64,000 nt of DNA from Bog-159 sp963818855 (GCA_963818855.1 CAWFUH010000012.1:186001-250000), one strand, 5' to 3'; shown: positions 34,455 through 43,423, counted from the stretch's first letter. Numbers and translations are program-made. Notes: generated by a model not told the origin, from the letters alone.

Positions 34455-34550
34455 CACTGGGCCGAAGGTCGCCTCGCCGCACTACCCATCTCCGCCCTGG
34501 AAGTTCTGAGTGAACGGCTGCTGGATCCGGCGAGCCTGAATAATTGCTGA
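34455..34550 (+). pseudogene. Relic of a second DUF4351 tail
   Basis: Reading in frame from 34455 gives HWAEGRLAALPISALEVLSE and then RLLDPASLNNC before a stop. This parallels the end of the upstream nuclease-like gene (VWAAEKLATLPPSELEDLSV, RVLDAASIEELL). No start or upstream domain exists, so it is a leftover of a lost paralogous copy. Confidence 0.75.
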
Positions 34551-34599
34551 AGTAGCCTGTACCGCAGGGGACGTATTTGAATGCTATCCTCGTTTTTCG

Positions 34600-34884
34600 A
34601 TGTCTCGCAATGCCCAAGTCGCGCGACTCTACCTGGTGCGCGGGCGCGTGCAGGGCGTCGGCTATCGCGACTATGCACAGCGCGTAGCATCCGGGCTGGC
34701 GCTGACCGGCTACGTGCGCAATCTGGACGATGGACGCGTAGAAGTCTACGCCGCTGGGCGACCCGATAAGCTCTCCGATCTGGCGGCGGCGCTCCGCAAA
34801 GGGCCGCGCTTTTCCGACGTGCGTGGCGTCGACGAGCAGGAGGCCGCGCTACACCCCTATTCGGATTTTCAAATCGAGGTCTGA
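34600..34884 (+). CDS. acyP: Acylphosphatase
   Basis: 94 residues. The acylphosphatase signature is complete: LVRGRVQGVGYRDYA, with the phosphate-binding arginine, and GYVRNLDDGRVEVYA with the catalytic asparagine. It hydrolyses acyl phosphates such as acetyl phosphate or carbamoyl phosphate in the cytoplasm. Its stop overlaps the apt start (TGATG), so the two are translationally coupled; the pairing has no obvious biochemical logic. Confidence 0.93.
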   Translation: MSRNAQVARLYLVRGRVQGVGYRDYAQRVASGLALTGYVRNLDDGRVEVYAAGRPDKLSDLAAALRKGPRFSDVRGVDEQEAALHPYSDFQIEV

Positions 34885-35405
34885 TGGATAACCTGAAGTC
34901 GCTCATCCGCGAGGTGCCGGACTTCCCAAAACCCGGCATCCTGTTTTACGACATCACTACGCTACTCAAAGATAAAGCCGGGCTCCGCGGCGTAATCGAC
35001 GCCTTGTGCGAGCATTATCGCGATGCCGAAGTGGACACGGTGTTGGGTATCGAAGCGCGCGGGTTCATCTTCGCGCCCGCGCTGGCCTATGCGCTGGGCG
35101 CCGGTTTCGTGCCCGTGAGGAAGCCGAAGAAACTGCCGTGGGAGACCCTGAGAGTCAGCTACGCCTTGGAATACGGAACGGACAGCCTGGAAATGCATAA
35201 GGACGCCATTGTGGCGAATAGCCGCGTGCTGATTGTCGACGATCTGCTGGCCACGGGTGGCACTGCGGCCGCGGTGGCGCGGTTGGTGGAACAGGCCGGC
35301 GGGAAGGTGGCGGGGCTCGGATTCGCGATCGAACTGACGTTTCTCAATGGCCGGAGCAAGCTACCGGGTTACGATGTTTTCTCGCTGCTGCAGTATGACA
35401 AATGA
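34884..35405 (+). CDS. apt: Adenine phosphoribosyltransferase
   Basis: 173 residues. The PRPP-binding motif VLIVDDLLATGGTAAA and the family N-terminus IREVPDFPKPGILFYDITT are both exact. GIEARGFIFAPALAYALG is the conserved adenine-site block. It salvages adenine with PRPP to AMP. It shares a transcript with acyP and lies upstream of ispE and prs, the latter making its PRPP substrate, though an intervening family A repeat (35475-35515) may separate the transcripts. Confidence 0.95.
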   Translation: MDNLKSLIREVPDFPKPGILFYDITTLLKDKAGLRGVIDALCEHYRDAEVDTVLGIEARGFIFAPALAYALGAGFVPVRKPKKLPWETLRVSYALEYGTDSLEMHKDAIVANSRVLIVDDLLATGGTAAAVARLVEQAGGKVAGLGFAIELTFLNGRSKLPGYDVFSLLQYDK

Positions 35406-35474
35406 GATGCGACAGGGCGGCCTTCGGGTCCGGCCCCATAGGGCAGCCCGGCGCCGTAACCAAAAATTTCGGCG

Positions 35475-35515
35475 CAGCCGGGCTGAAGCCCCGCGCCGGC
35501 TAAAGCCCGCCCTCC
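35475..35515. repeat. Palindromic intergenic repeat, family A
   Basis: CCGGGCTGAAGCCCCGCG then CCGGCTAAAGCCCGCC and CTCC; a diverged copy of the element at 15202-15240, with partly degraded left arm. It is located between apt and ispE. Confidence 0.75.
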
Positions 35516-35567
35516 AAAGTCCCACGCGGTGCGAAGGTTCTGACAGCTTGTAATACATGACGAGCAG

Positions 35568-36476
35568 ATGAGTGAAACTCGCCGGGCGCGCCTGCGCGCT
35601 CTCGCCAAGATCAACCTGGATTTGCGCGTACTGCACAAACGCCCGGACGGCTATCACGAGATTCGCACCATGTTTCAGACCATCTCACTGTCCGATCTCA
35701 TCGACGTCGAATTCACCCCTGCCCGCCGTACCGCCGTGGAGATTCACGGCGCTTTCGAGATCCCGGATAACCTGATCGCGAAAGCCGCAAAGCTGGTGCT
35801 GGACGCCATACGCGTGACCGCCCGCGTCGAGTTCCGGTTGCGCAAACGAATCCCGATGGGCGCCGGATTGGGGGGCGGCTCATCGGACGCAGCCGCTATC
35901 CTGCTGGCCCTGCCCGCAATGGCTGGACGCGCGCTGCCATTGGCGCGCCTGATGGAACTCGCCGCCGAGATCGGTAGCGATGTGCCGTTTTTTCTGCTGG
36001 GCGGCGCGGCCGTCGCCCTGGGGCGCGGCACGGAACTTTATCCACTGCCCGATCGACCGCCCGGCAAGGGATTGCTGCTTGCGCCTGCTGTGCATGTCTC
36101 GACCGCCGAGGCATATCGCGCCCTGACTCCCCAATTGACAACTGAATCACAACAAAATAAGATAGTTAGTTTCCAGTCGCAGGCTTGGGGAGAATTTGGG
36201 GAGGTACCCTCCGCGGCGAGTGTTAACGACTTTGAAGCAGCAGTTTTCGAGCAATACCCGCAACTCGCGCGGTTAAAAAGGCAGCTCGCCAAATTGGGCG
36301 CCTATCCGGCGATGATGACCGGAAGCGGCTCGGCGCTCTTCGGTTTGTTTCGCACCCGGGCACAGGTTAGTCGCGCTGTAAAATCATTTGCTGAAGAACG
36401 TGTTTTCCCGATTTCGCTGGTCAGCCGGACGCGCTACCGCAGTCTCTGGTGGCGCTCGCTCCGTCCGCTATATTGA
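35568..36476 (+). CDS. ispE: 4-diphosphocytidyl-2-C-methyl-D-erythritol kinase
   Basis: 302-residue GHMP kinase of the MEP isoprenoid pathway, phosphorylating CDP-methylerythritol. The N-terminus AKINLDLRVLHKRPDGYHEI and the glycine-rich ATP site IPMGAGLGGGSSDAAA are diagnostic; the C-terminal GHMP motif MMTGSGSALFGLF is present. It is intact, unlike the next five genes, and begins the ispE-prs-rplY-pth-rpsF-rpsR-rplI order seen in many bacteria. ispH, a later step of the same pathway, is at 63216. Confidence 0.95.
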   Translation: MSETRRARLRALAKINLDLRVLHKRPDGYHEIRTMFQTISLSDLIDVEFTPARRTAVEIHGAFEIPDNLIAKAAKLVLDAIRVTARVEFRLRKRIPMGAGLGGGSSDAAAILLALPAMAGRALPLARLMELAAEIGSDVPFFLLGGAAVALGRGTELYPLPDRPPGKGLLLAPAVHVSTAEAYRALTPQLTTESQQNKIVSFQSQAWGEFGEVPSAASVNDFEAAVFEQYPQLARLKRQLAKLGAYPAMMTGSGSALFGLFRTRAQVSRAVKSFAEERVFPISLVSRTRYRSLWWRSLRPLY

Positions 36477-36485
36477 AGAAAAACT

Positions 36486-37462
36486 ATGGCCGCCGCTAAG
36501 CCCATCCGCGCGATGACCCCCGATCGTTTGAAGATCTTCTCCGGAACCGCCAACCTCTGCCTTGCCGAAGAGATCTGCGCATCGCTGGGCCTCGAACTGG
36601 GGAACCTGATGCTGGAGACCTTCTCGGATGGCGAAGTGTATCTGCAGTTTCAGGAAAATGTGCGCGGCGCCGACGTCTTCCTGATCCAGCCCACCTGCCG
36701 TCCGGTCGATCACAACCTGATGGAACTGCTCCTGATGATCGACGCCGCCAAGCGCGCCTCAGCGGACCGCATCACCGCAGTGTTACCCTATTATGGATAC
36801 GCCCGCCAGGATCGTAAGGACAAACCGCGCGTTCCGATCTCGGCGAAATTGGTCGCCTCGCTGCTGGAACGCGCCGGCGCGGACCGCATCATGGCGCTGG
36901 ATCTGCACGCCGCGCAGATTCAGGGGTTCTTCGATGTTCCGGTGGACCACTTGTTTTCGGCGCCGGTAATGATCGAGTATTTCAAGCCGCTTGGAAGTGC
37001 CGGATCTTACCGTGGTGTCGCCCGATGCCGGCGGCGTGGAGCGCGCCCGGGCGTTCGCCAAGCGGCTGAACGCGCCGCTGGCGATTATCGACAAGCGCCG
37101 CGAAGAAGCCGAACGTGGCGGAAGTGATGAACGTGGTCGGCGAGGTGGAAGGCCGGAATTGTTTGATGGTGGACGATCTGATCGATACGGCCGGCACGCT
37201 GGTGAAAGGCGCGGAGGCGCTGCTTGAAACAGGGCGCCCGCAGCGTGAGCGCCTGCGCCACGCATGCCGTGCTGTCGGGACCGGCGGTGGAGCGCATTGA
37301 CGCATCGCCGCTTGAAGGAAGTGGTGTTTACGAATTCGATTCCGTTGTCGGACGAAGCCAGACGTTCGAGCAAGATCAAGTCTCTGTCGGTGGCGCCGCT
37401 TGCTGGCGCGGGCGATTCAGTCGATCCACGAAGAGACTTCGGTAAGCATTTTGTTTGTGTAG
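36486..37462 (+). CDS. prs: Ribose-phosphate pyrophosphokinase, frame interrupted five times
   Basis: PRPP synthetase, supplying purine, pyrimidine, His and Trp pathways. ATG 36486 begins a clean N-terminal half (LKIFSGTANLCLAEEIC; YYGYARQDRKD; ALDLHAAQIQGFF). After that the protein continues only by changing frame at about 36991, 37106, 37224, 37312 and 37400; each change is explained by one extra base (four of five are CTG written CTTG). Across the frames VSPDAGGVERARAFA, the PRPP loop LMVDDLIDTAGT and SIHEETSVSILFV follow in correct order to TAG 37462. The gene is essential, so assembly error is far more likely than loss. Confidence 0.9.
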
Positions 37463-37547
37463 CGAGAAACAGGCACGCAACCCACGCTGCGCCGCTCGCC
37501 TTCAGGGAGCGGTTGAATCGGACTTGCGTCCCGTTAAGGAGAATGAA

Positions 37548-38274
37548 GTGAGAAAAGAGATTACCGTTGCCGCGCAGCCTCGTGAATCGCGCGGCAAGAA
37601 CGAAGCGCGCCGTACGCGCCGCCGGGCATGATCCCCGCGGTGGTCTACGGCGCATACAAAGATCCCGTCCCGATCGCGGTCAGTCCCAAAGCCATCCTGC
37701 AGATTGTGCACTCGGCCAGCGGCTACAACACCATCTTCAACCTGGATATCGAGGGCGGCGAAAATACGCCGGTGATGGTGGTGGATCACCAGAACGATCC
37801 CATTCGCGGCACCCTGCTGCACGCCGACCTGAAGCGCATCGATCTGAGCAAGCGCATGCGCGTCTGCGATTCCGGTCGGCACCGAAGGCGAGCCCAAGGG
37901 CGTCAAGACGCAGGGCGGCCTGCTCGAAATCATCACGCGCGCGGTCGAAATCGAGTGCCTGCCGGACGAGATTCCGGAGCACTTCACGGTGGACGTCACC
38001 GAGTTGATGATCGGCCAGAGCAAGCGCTTCAGCGACCTGCGCTCTAACCGGCTCCATGAAGCTGGTCAGCTCGCCCGAAACCGTGATCGCGCACGTGGTC
38101 GCCATGCGCGCCGAAGAGGTGAAGCCGGCCGCCGAAGCCGCGCCCACCGCCGAAGCCGCTGCCACGCCGGCCGCCGGCGCCGAGCCGGAAGTCATCAAGA
38201 AGGGCAAGAAGGAAGAAGCAGGCGCCGACGGCAAAGGCAAGAAAGCCGAAGAGGCCAAGCCCAAGAAGAAGTAG
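37548..38274 (+). CDS. rplY: 50S ribosomal protein L25/Ctc, frame interrupted
   Basis: Binds 5S rRNA in the central protuberance. GTG 37548 follows an AAGGAGAATGAA ribosome site: VRKEITVAAQPRESRGKNEA, then the frame changes near 37620 (net one base short) to MIPAVVYGAYKDPVP, changes at about 37865 (one extra T) to IPVGTEGEPKGVKTQGG, and at about 38046 (one extra A) to SMKLVSSPETVIAHVV. The CTC-type long form ends in an Ala/Lys-rich tail. Order and content are complete across frames. Confidence 0.88.
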
Positions 38275-38280
38275 CGCCCG

Positions 38281-38859
38281 ATGTTCCTGGTGGCCGGCCT
38301 GGGGAATCCGGGCGAGGAGTATGCCGCGTACGCCCCATAATCTGGGTTTCCTGGTGGTGGACCGGCTCGCGGAGATGCACGACATCCGCGTCACCCGACG
38401 CGATTCCAAGGCGCTCATCGGAGTGGGCGCAGATCGCCGGCCGCGACGGTGATGCTGGCCAAGCCCCAGACATTTATGAATCTCAGCGGCACGTCGCTCA
38501 AGCCGCTGATGGAAAAGCATTCGCTCACGGCAGCGGACCTGATTCTGGTCTACGACGAATTGGCCCTGCCGTGGACCAGTTTGCGGATCAAGCCGCGCGG
38601 CTCGTCCGCCGGCCACAACGGCGTGGACTCCGTGATCCGCAGCCTGGGAACCACGGAGTTTGTGCGGGTGCGGCTGGGAATTCATCCCGGCCATCCGCTG
38701 GCGAGCGGGATCGGATTATTTGCTGTCGCCGTTCAAGCGCTCGCAGCAGAAAGGAATTGGAGCAACTGGTGGCCGATGGGGCCGACGCGGTTGTCTCCAT
38801 AATTGCCGAAGGCGTCGAAAAGGCCATGACGAAATTCAATCGTCGCGCCCAAGGCTTAA
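38281..38859 (+). CDS. pth: Peptidyl-tRNA hydrolase, frame interrupted
   Basis: Recycles tRNA from dropped-off peptidyl-tRNA. ATG 38281 gives MFLVAGLGNPGEEYA, then frame changes occur near 38329, 38428, 38444, 38708 and 38753, each fitting one extra base. Read across them: HNLGFLVVDRLAE, LAKPQTFMNLSG, DELALPWTSLRIKPRGSSAG, HNG and SDYLLSPFKR. The catalytic His of PHNLGF and the Asp of YDELALP are present. A further extra T at about 38857 would turn CTTAAAAC into an in-frame TAA; without this correction the frame runs into rpsF. Confidence 0.86.
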
Positions 38860-38870
38860 AACGAGGAAGC

Positions 38871-39313
38871 ATGAGAATCTACGAAGAGCTGTTCATCGCG
38901 AAGCCGGATGCGCCGGAAGAAGAGGTCGACGCGTTCATCGAACAGATGAAGACGACCGTCTCGAACGCCGGCGGCACGGTGGACAAGGTCGAGAAATGGG
39001 GCAAGCGCAGGCTGGCTTACAGAGTGGACAAGTACCGCGAAGGCGCTTACGTCCTGATCCAGTTCACCGCGGGCCCGGAGACCGTGAAGGAATTCGAGCG
39101 CCGCCTGCGCGTCTCGGACCTGGTGATCAAGTTCCTGACCGTGCGCATCGACGAGACCCTGAAGCGCCTGGAAAAGCGCAAGAAGGAGCGCGACAAGCGG
39201 GCGCATCGCAAGTCCACGCCGCGCCGGCCGCGCCGCCGCCTTCGGTGGCGCAACAGATGATGGGCGAAGGCCCCAGCGCGCCGGCCATGCCCGGTTTGCC
39301 GAAGGAGGCGTAA
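38871..39313 (+). CDS. rpsF: 30S ribosomal protein S6, frame interrupted near its end
   Basis: ATG 38871 follows an ACGAGGAAGC ribosome site. The core MRIYEELFIAKPDAPEEEVD through LRVSDLVIKFLTVRIDETL is the complete S6 fold, which binds S18 on the small subunit platform. After residue 110 the frame must change (net one base) between about 39195 and 39235 to reach a Pro/Ala-rich tail ending at TAA 39313 (QQMMGEGPSAPAMPGLPKEA). Confidence 0.9.
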
Positions 39314-39323
39314 GGAGAATCCC

Positions 39324-39624
39324 ATGCCAGAATCCAAAGGAAGACCCGGCAGCGCCGGACAGCGCCCCACCGGCGGCGACAAAGCCGTCGCCACGACAGA
39401 AGAAGCAGTATTTCCGCCGCAAGAAAGTTTGCCGCTTCTGCGTCGAGAAGATCGACGACATCAATTACAAGGACATGAAGCTGCTGCACGCCTTCGTGGC
39501 GGAGCGCGGCAAGATCGTCCCGCGCCGCATTTCCGGCGTCTGCGCCCCGCACCAGCGGCGGCTGACCGATGCCATCAAGAAGGCGCGCAACATCGCCCTG
39601 CTGCCGTTCGCGGCGCAGTTCTAG
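39324..39624 (+). CDS. rpsR: 30S ribosomal protein S18, frame interrupted
   Basis: ATG 39324 follows AAGGAGAATCCC. The N-terminal segment MPESKGRPGSAGQRP leads to a change of frame at about 39381, where AAAG appears for AAG. In the corrected frame the S18 signature follows: KKQYFRRKKVCRFCVEKIDD, then NYKDMKLLHAFV, KIVPRRISGVCAPHQRR and LPFAAQF before TAG 39624. S18 pairs with S6, whose gene is directly upstream. This is the last clearly frame-broken gene of the cluster. Confidence 0.9.
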
Positions 39625-39635
39625 GAGACAGAAAT

Positions 39636-40142
39636 ATGGAAGTCATACTGCGAGAAGATGTCGAACGGCTGGGCAGCCGCGGCCAGGTGGTGAAAGTGGC
39701 CGACGGCTACGCCCGCAATTTCCTGTTGCCCAAACGCCTGGCCGTGGCCGCCACGGACTCCAACCGGAAGATCGTGGAGCAGGAGCGCCAGGCGCACCTG
39801 CGCAACGAAGCCAAGCAGAAGAGCGAAGCCGAGGATCTGGCGAAGCTGCTGACCGGAGTGACCGTGACCATCGCCCAGAAGGCCGGCGAAAACGATCAGC
39901 TCTTCGGATCGGTCACCTCCAAGGACGTGGCCGACGCGCTGGCGCAGAAGAACTTCACCATCGACCGGCGCAAGGTGCAGATGGACGAGCCGATCAAGCA
40001 GCTTGGGGAGTTCAAGGTTCCCGTGCGGCTGCATAAGGATGTGACCGCGGAAGTTACGGTGCAGGTGGTGAAGAAGATACGGCGTCAGGAGAGGCGCTTC
40101 GTGGCCGCAGTTGGTCGCTCCATGACAAACAGTGGTAACTAA
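39636..40142 (+). CDS. rplI: 50S ribosomal protein L9
   Basis: ATG 39636 after GGAGACAG. The N-terminal signature MEVILREDVERLGSRGQVV and GYARNFLLPKRLA are exact, followed by the connecting helix and the C-terminal domain ending near VTAEVTVQVVKK. Most L9 proteins end there; the additional tail (IRRQERRFVAAVGRS plus six residues) could reflect a last uncorrected frame error or a genuine extension. The TAA overlaps the ATG of the following SDR gene. Confidence 0.92.
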   Translation: MEVILREDVERLGSRGQVVKVADGYARNFLLPKRLAVAATDSNRKIVEQERQAHLRNEAKQKSEAEDLAKLLTGVTVTIAQKAGENDQLFGSVTSKDVADALAQKNFTIDRRKVQMDEPIKQLGEFKVPVRLHKDVTAEVTVQVVKKIRRQERRFVAAVGRSMTNSGN

Positions 40143-40885
40143 TGCACTTCGATCTGACGGGCCAGACGGCCATCGTCACGGGCGCGGCTACCGGCATCGG
40201 CGAAGCCATCGCCCGCCGTCTGGCGCGCGCCGGAGCGGCCGTTGCCGTTGCCGACCTGAACTTCGATGGCGCCGCGGAAGTGGCGCAATCAATCGGCGGT
40301 CTGTCGTTCCCTGTCCACATCGACATCACGCTTTCCGATTCCGTCAATGCGGCCGTGGCCGAGGTGCTCTCGCGCACCGGCCGCATCGACATTCTGGTCA
40401 ACAATGCCGGCATCGCCGGCCGCACCGCGCCGGTGTGGGAAGTCACCGACGAGGACTGGCAGCAGATCATCGCGGTGAACATGACCGGCGTCTTTTACTG
40501 CTGCCGCGCCGTGCTGCCGCACATGCGCGCGCGCCGCTACGGGCGAATCGTCAATATCGCGTCGATTGCCGGCAAGGAAGGCAATCCCAATATGTGCGGC
40601 TACTCCGCCACCAAAGCCGCCGTCATCGGCTTCACGAAGTCGGCCGGCAAGGAAGTCGCCACCGAGGGGATCTGCGTGAACGCCGTGGCGCCGGCGGTGG
40701 TGCGCACCAAGATCCTGGAGCAATTGACGCAGGCCCAGGTGGATTACATGACCGAGCGCATCCCCATGCGGCGCACAGGCACGCCGGAGGAAATCGCCGC
40801 AGTGGTGCACTTCCTCGCGAGCCCGGATGCGTCGTTCGTGACCGGGCAGTGCTACGACGCCAGCGGCGGGCGGGCGACGTACTGA
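40142..40885 (+). CDS. Short-chain dehydrogenase/reductase (FabG-like)
   Basis: 247 residues of the classical SDR family. The cofactor loop is TGAATGIGEAIAR, the strand NNAG motif reads LVNNAGIAG, the catalytic Ser is in VNIASIAG and the Tyr-Lys pair in YSATKAA. An acidic residue after the second strand (VADLN) favours NAD(H) over NADP(H). It could be a 3-oxoacyl reductase or a sugar/alcohol dehydrogenase. Coupled to rplI through TAATG, though a role with ribosomal genes is not expected. Confidence 0.9.
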   Translation: MHFDLTGQTAIVTGAATGIGEAIARRLARAGAAVAVADLNFDGAAEVAQSIGGLSFPVHIDITLSDSVNAAVAEVLSRTGRIDILVNNAGIAGRTAPVWEVTDEDWQQIIAVNMTGVFYCCRAVLPHMRARRYGRIVNIASIAGKEGNPNMCGYSATKAAVIGFTKSAGKEVATEGICVNAVAPAVVRTKILEQLTQAQVDYMTERIPMRRTGTPEEIAAVVHFLASPDASFVTGQCYDASGGRATY

Positions 40886-41137
40886 AGGCCCACCGCGCCA
40901 TGGCGCGCACGGGCAGCCTCAGTCTCAGCGGAACGTCGGGCAGAAACGATCCCCGCGTCGGCATCTGTCAACGACTCTCATGTGCTACCTGCGCGACGCG
41001 GGTGCACTCGCCCTCCGGTTTCAGTCATACTTCAAGCTCGCGAGCTAGTGCCGGCAAGGCATCCGAGAGACGCTGGTCTCCTTTACGCCGAAACAAATAT
41101 AGTGCATAATGTTTTTATGCCCCAAGGGGAAGGAGCC

Positions 41138-41413
41138 ATGCGCATGAAGTATCATCCCATCGGTGACATGAAGTGCCCGTTCTGCGGGCAACTCAATCTG
41201 GTTTATAAGCGCCCCGGCCTGAGCGGCGATGTGTACCGTTGCGCCGCAGAATTGGGCGGATGCGAGCGCACCGTCGTCCATCGCCGGCGCAAGGGCGACA
41301 CGCGCTGCGGTGTAGTGGCCGTGCTCAATTTCGGACACGTCGGCCAGTGGAGTCCGTGTATTCCCGCCGGCCAGCCTGCCGAGGCCGCCGCTGCCAAAGG
41401 GTGCGCGACGTAA
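41138..41413 (+). CDS. Small zinc-ribbon-like protein
   Basis: About 91 residues from ATG 41138, chosen for the strong GGGGAAGGAG ribosome site before it; ATG 41117 in the same frame lacks one. CPFCGQ and VYRCAAELGGCERTVVH provide a C-x2-C...C-x6-C set for one zinc. The C-terminal half is Gly/Ala-rich. I do not recognise a named family. It lies alone between the SDR gene and the remnant at 41679. Confidence 0.6.
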   Translation: MRMKYHPIGDMKCPFCGQLNLVYKRPGLSGDVYRCAAELGGCERTVVHRRRKGDTRCGVVAVLNFGHVGQWSPCIPAGQPAEAAAAKGCAT

Positions 41414-41678
41414 AAGTCACCGATCAGGCAGCCCACTCCTCCCAGTAGGCTTCGATATTTTGCCGCTGATGCAACTGCAACGGGGGGGCGATGATCGCGT
41501 TGGACCGCGCGCCGTCCAAGACATGCCGGATTGTTTGCGCCGGAAGCCGATCACAGTTCTGCAGCCAGCTTCAATTACGCCGATCCCACGAAGAGGTTCT
41601 GTTGCCGAAACTCGGGATAGCGCATGCGGTTTCGGTTGCAGTGGAGGCCGGTGGCGAACGGTCCCTGGTTGACTCGGG

Positions 41679-41965
41679 TCAAAGGTAGCAGGGGCGTTCG
41701 ATCCGTGCCCAGACTAGCCGTGGGTCCCAGGCGGGAATGCGTTCCTGAATTGTGGAACGCATGACCACAGCCACCGGGCAAGCTTCGATGGTCACCGTGT
41801 TGCCGAGTTTTTCGCAGGCCGCCGCCATCGTTTTCTGCCTGGACTCCCAAACGAGTTGTACGAAGCGACGAAATTCAGCGATCTCGCTTTTTCGGCTGTT
41901 TTCTGAGCGGCAGGCGTTGGCAGCGTTTCGGTTATGGTTCTGCCCTGCGCTTTGTAGGTGGAGCG
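41679..41965 (-). pseudogene. Decayed gene, DUF6788-like/transposon-associated
   Basis: On the minus strand TYKAQGRTITETLPTPAAQK is followed, after a one-base slip in an A-run, by SEIAEFRRFVQLVWESRQK and ends TRIERPCYL-like before a TGA at 41679-41681. The TYKxxGKTVTETLPTPxA...IxEFRRFQ pattern is one I associate with small proteins next to transposases in Acidobacteriota. Start and N-terminus are missing. The rest of 41414-42037 holds no gene; a second open fragment ending EAYWEEWAA stops near 41424. Confidence 0.4.
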
Positions 41966-42037
41966 CGGGATGGGGCCGTGCAGGTTTGAACTCTGCTCGC
42001 GTCGGCGCTGGCGGAAGCGCTACGATACCAGTAAGCG

Positions 42038-42700
42038 ATGTTCCGGGCGATCAAAGAACAGATCGACACGATTTTCCGCGAGGATCCGGCTGCCAAGAGC
42101 GTGATCGAGATCGTATTGTGTTATCCGGGTTTTCACGCCATCCTGGCGCATCGCCTGGCGCACCGGCTGTATCGCGCGCGAATTCCGTTGCTACCGCGGG
42201 TGCTCTCGCAATTGAGCCGGTTCTTTACGGGAATCGAGATTCATCCGGGCGCGCGCGTCGGGCGCCGGTTCTTCATCGATCATGGTATGGGGGTAGTGAT
42301 TGGCGAGACCACGGAGATCGGCGACGACGTGCTGCTGTACCAGGGCGTGACGCTGGGCGGCACGGGTAACGAGAAAGGCAAACGGCATCCCACGCTGGGC
42401 AATCATGTGGTGGTGGGAACCGGTGCGAAGATCCTGGGTGGCATTCACATCGGCGACAGCGTGAAGGTGGGGGCCGGTTCGGTGGTGGTGCGGTCCGTTC
42501 CCGCCAACTCGACGGTGGTGGGCGTTCCCGGACGCGTGGTACGGACCCGCGGCGACGAGCGCGGTGTGCTGGAGCATGGCAGCCTGCCCGACCCGGAAGG
42601 CCAGGCGATCGAAGATCTGGCGCAACGCGTTGGCGAGTTGGAAGACATGGTGCGGCAATTGGCGGGCGAGCGCGTGGGTGCCCGATTTAGGCGGAAATGA
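42038..42700 (+). CDS. cysE: Serine O-acetyltransferase
   Basis: 220 residues. The N-terminal helical part (DPAAKSVIEIVLCYPGFHAI) and the hexapeptide-repeat beta helix (HPGARVGRRFFIDHGMGVVI, GETTEIGDDVLLYQGVTLGG) are typical of CysE/EpsC. It acetylates serine for cysteine synthesis. Catalytic His residues lie in the DHGMG and HPTLGNHV turns. Its last codons overlap the ATGA start of the matrixin gene. Bacillithiol, implied by ypdA, would need this cysteine. Confidence 0.95.
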   Translation: MFRAIKEQIDTIFREDPAAKSVIEIVLCYPGFHAILAHRLAHRLYRARIPLLPRVLSQLSRFFTGIEIHPGARVGRRFFIDHGMGVVIGETTEIGDDVLLYQGVTLGGTGNEKGKRHPTLGNHVVVGTGAKILGGIHIGDSVKVGAGSVVVRSVPANSTVVGVPGRVVRTRGDERGVLEHGSLPDPEGQAIEDLAQRVGELEDMVRQLAGERVGARFRRK

Positions 42701-43311
42701 AGCGGCGCTGCGCGGTGTGCATGTTGTGGGCTATGGCGGCCGGGGCCGCGCCGGCGGCGGAAGTTTACAACTACTGGATTCAACCGTGCACGGAAGATGT
42801 GGCGGCGCGTTCCGGCTGCGTTGCAGCCGATGCCGAACTGGCGCATTGGGCGTTGGAGGCTTGGGAGAAAGTGGCTGGACGCGGATTGCGGTTCGTGGCG
42901 GCGGACGGCGAATACACCGCGCGCATTCGCGTCTACTGGCTGGGCAAACGCCCGCAACTTTACGGCGATACGCGCCTGGTTTTTGTGAACGGCAAGCGGG
43001 GCGCGGCGATTGAAGTACATCCCGATCTTGCGCAATACGGACCCCAGATTGCGGCCGCTGGCGAGAGCGACAGACTGTTCCGCGATACAGTCGTCTATTT
43101 GACGTGCCTGCACGAGACCGGGCATGCGATTGGCTTGGATCACACCGCCGATTTCGCCGACATCATGTACAGCTTCCAGTACGGCGGCGATGTATTCGAA
43201 TATTTCAGCCGCTACCGGCGGGTACTTCGCCGGCGGGAAGATATCCGCGCGCATACGGGAATTTCCGAGGCGGACCGCCAGCGCGTGGCCGGCCTGTATG
43301 CAGGCCGTTGA
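42697..43311 (+). CDS. Secreted matrixin-family metalloprotease
   Basis: 204 residues with a signal peptide (MKRRCAVCMLWAMAAGAAPA). The zinc-binding helix is HETGHAIGLDH, matching HExxHxxGxxH, with a following Met-turn (DIMYSFQYGG). A small catalytic domain with no propeptide is visible. It is likely exported and cuts peptides or proteins at the surface. Start ATG 42697 overlaps the cysE stop (ATGA). Tagged by a tRNA gene 35 bases downstream. Confidence 0.87.
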   Translation: MKRRCAVCMLWAMAAGAAPAAEVYNYWIQPCTEDVAARSGCVAADAELAHWALEAWEKVAGRGLRFVAADGEYTARIRVYWLGKRPQLYGDTRLVFVNGKRGAAIEVHPDLAQYGPQIAAAGESDRLFRDTVVYLTCLHETGHAIGLDHTADFADIMYSFQYGGDVFEYFSRYRRVLRRREDIRAHTGISEADRQRVAGLYAGR

Positions 43312-43346
43312 CGGGCGTGTTAGGATGAAAGAGTTCACGCCCTTGC

Positions 43347-43423
<77 letters not shown>

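Noticed and set aside
37989..39260. Apparent single protein of 423 codons spanning rplY, pth and rpsF
   Set aside because: It is an artefact of indels that keep one frame open. The segments correspond to three separate genes with own starts.
40886..41137. Gap after the SDR gene checked for a regulatory RNA
   Set aside because: One inverted stretch (GAGACGCTGGTCTC-like) exists but is too short to support an RNA element.
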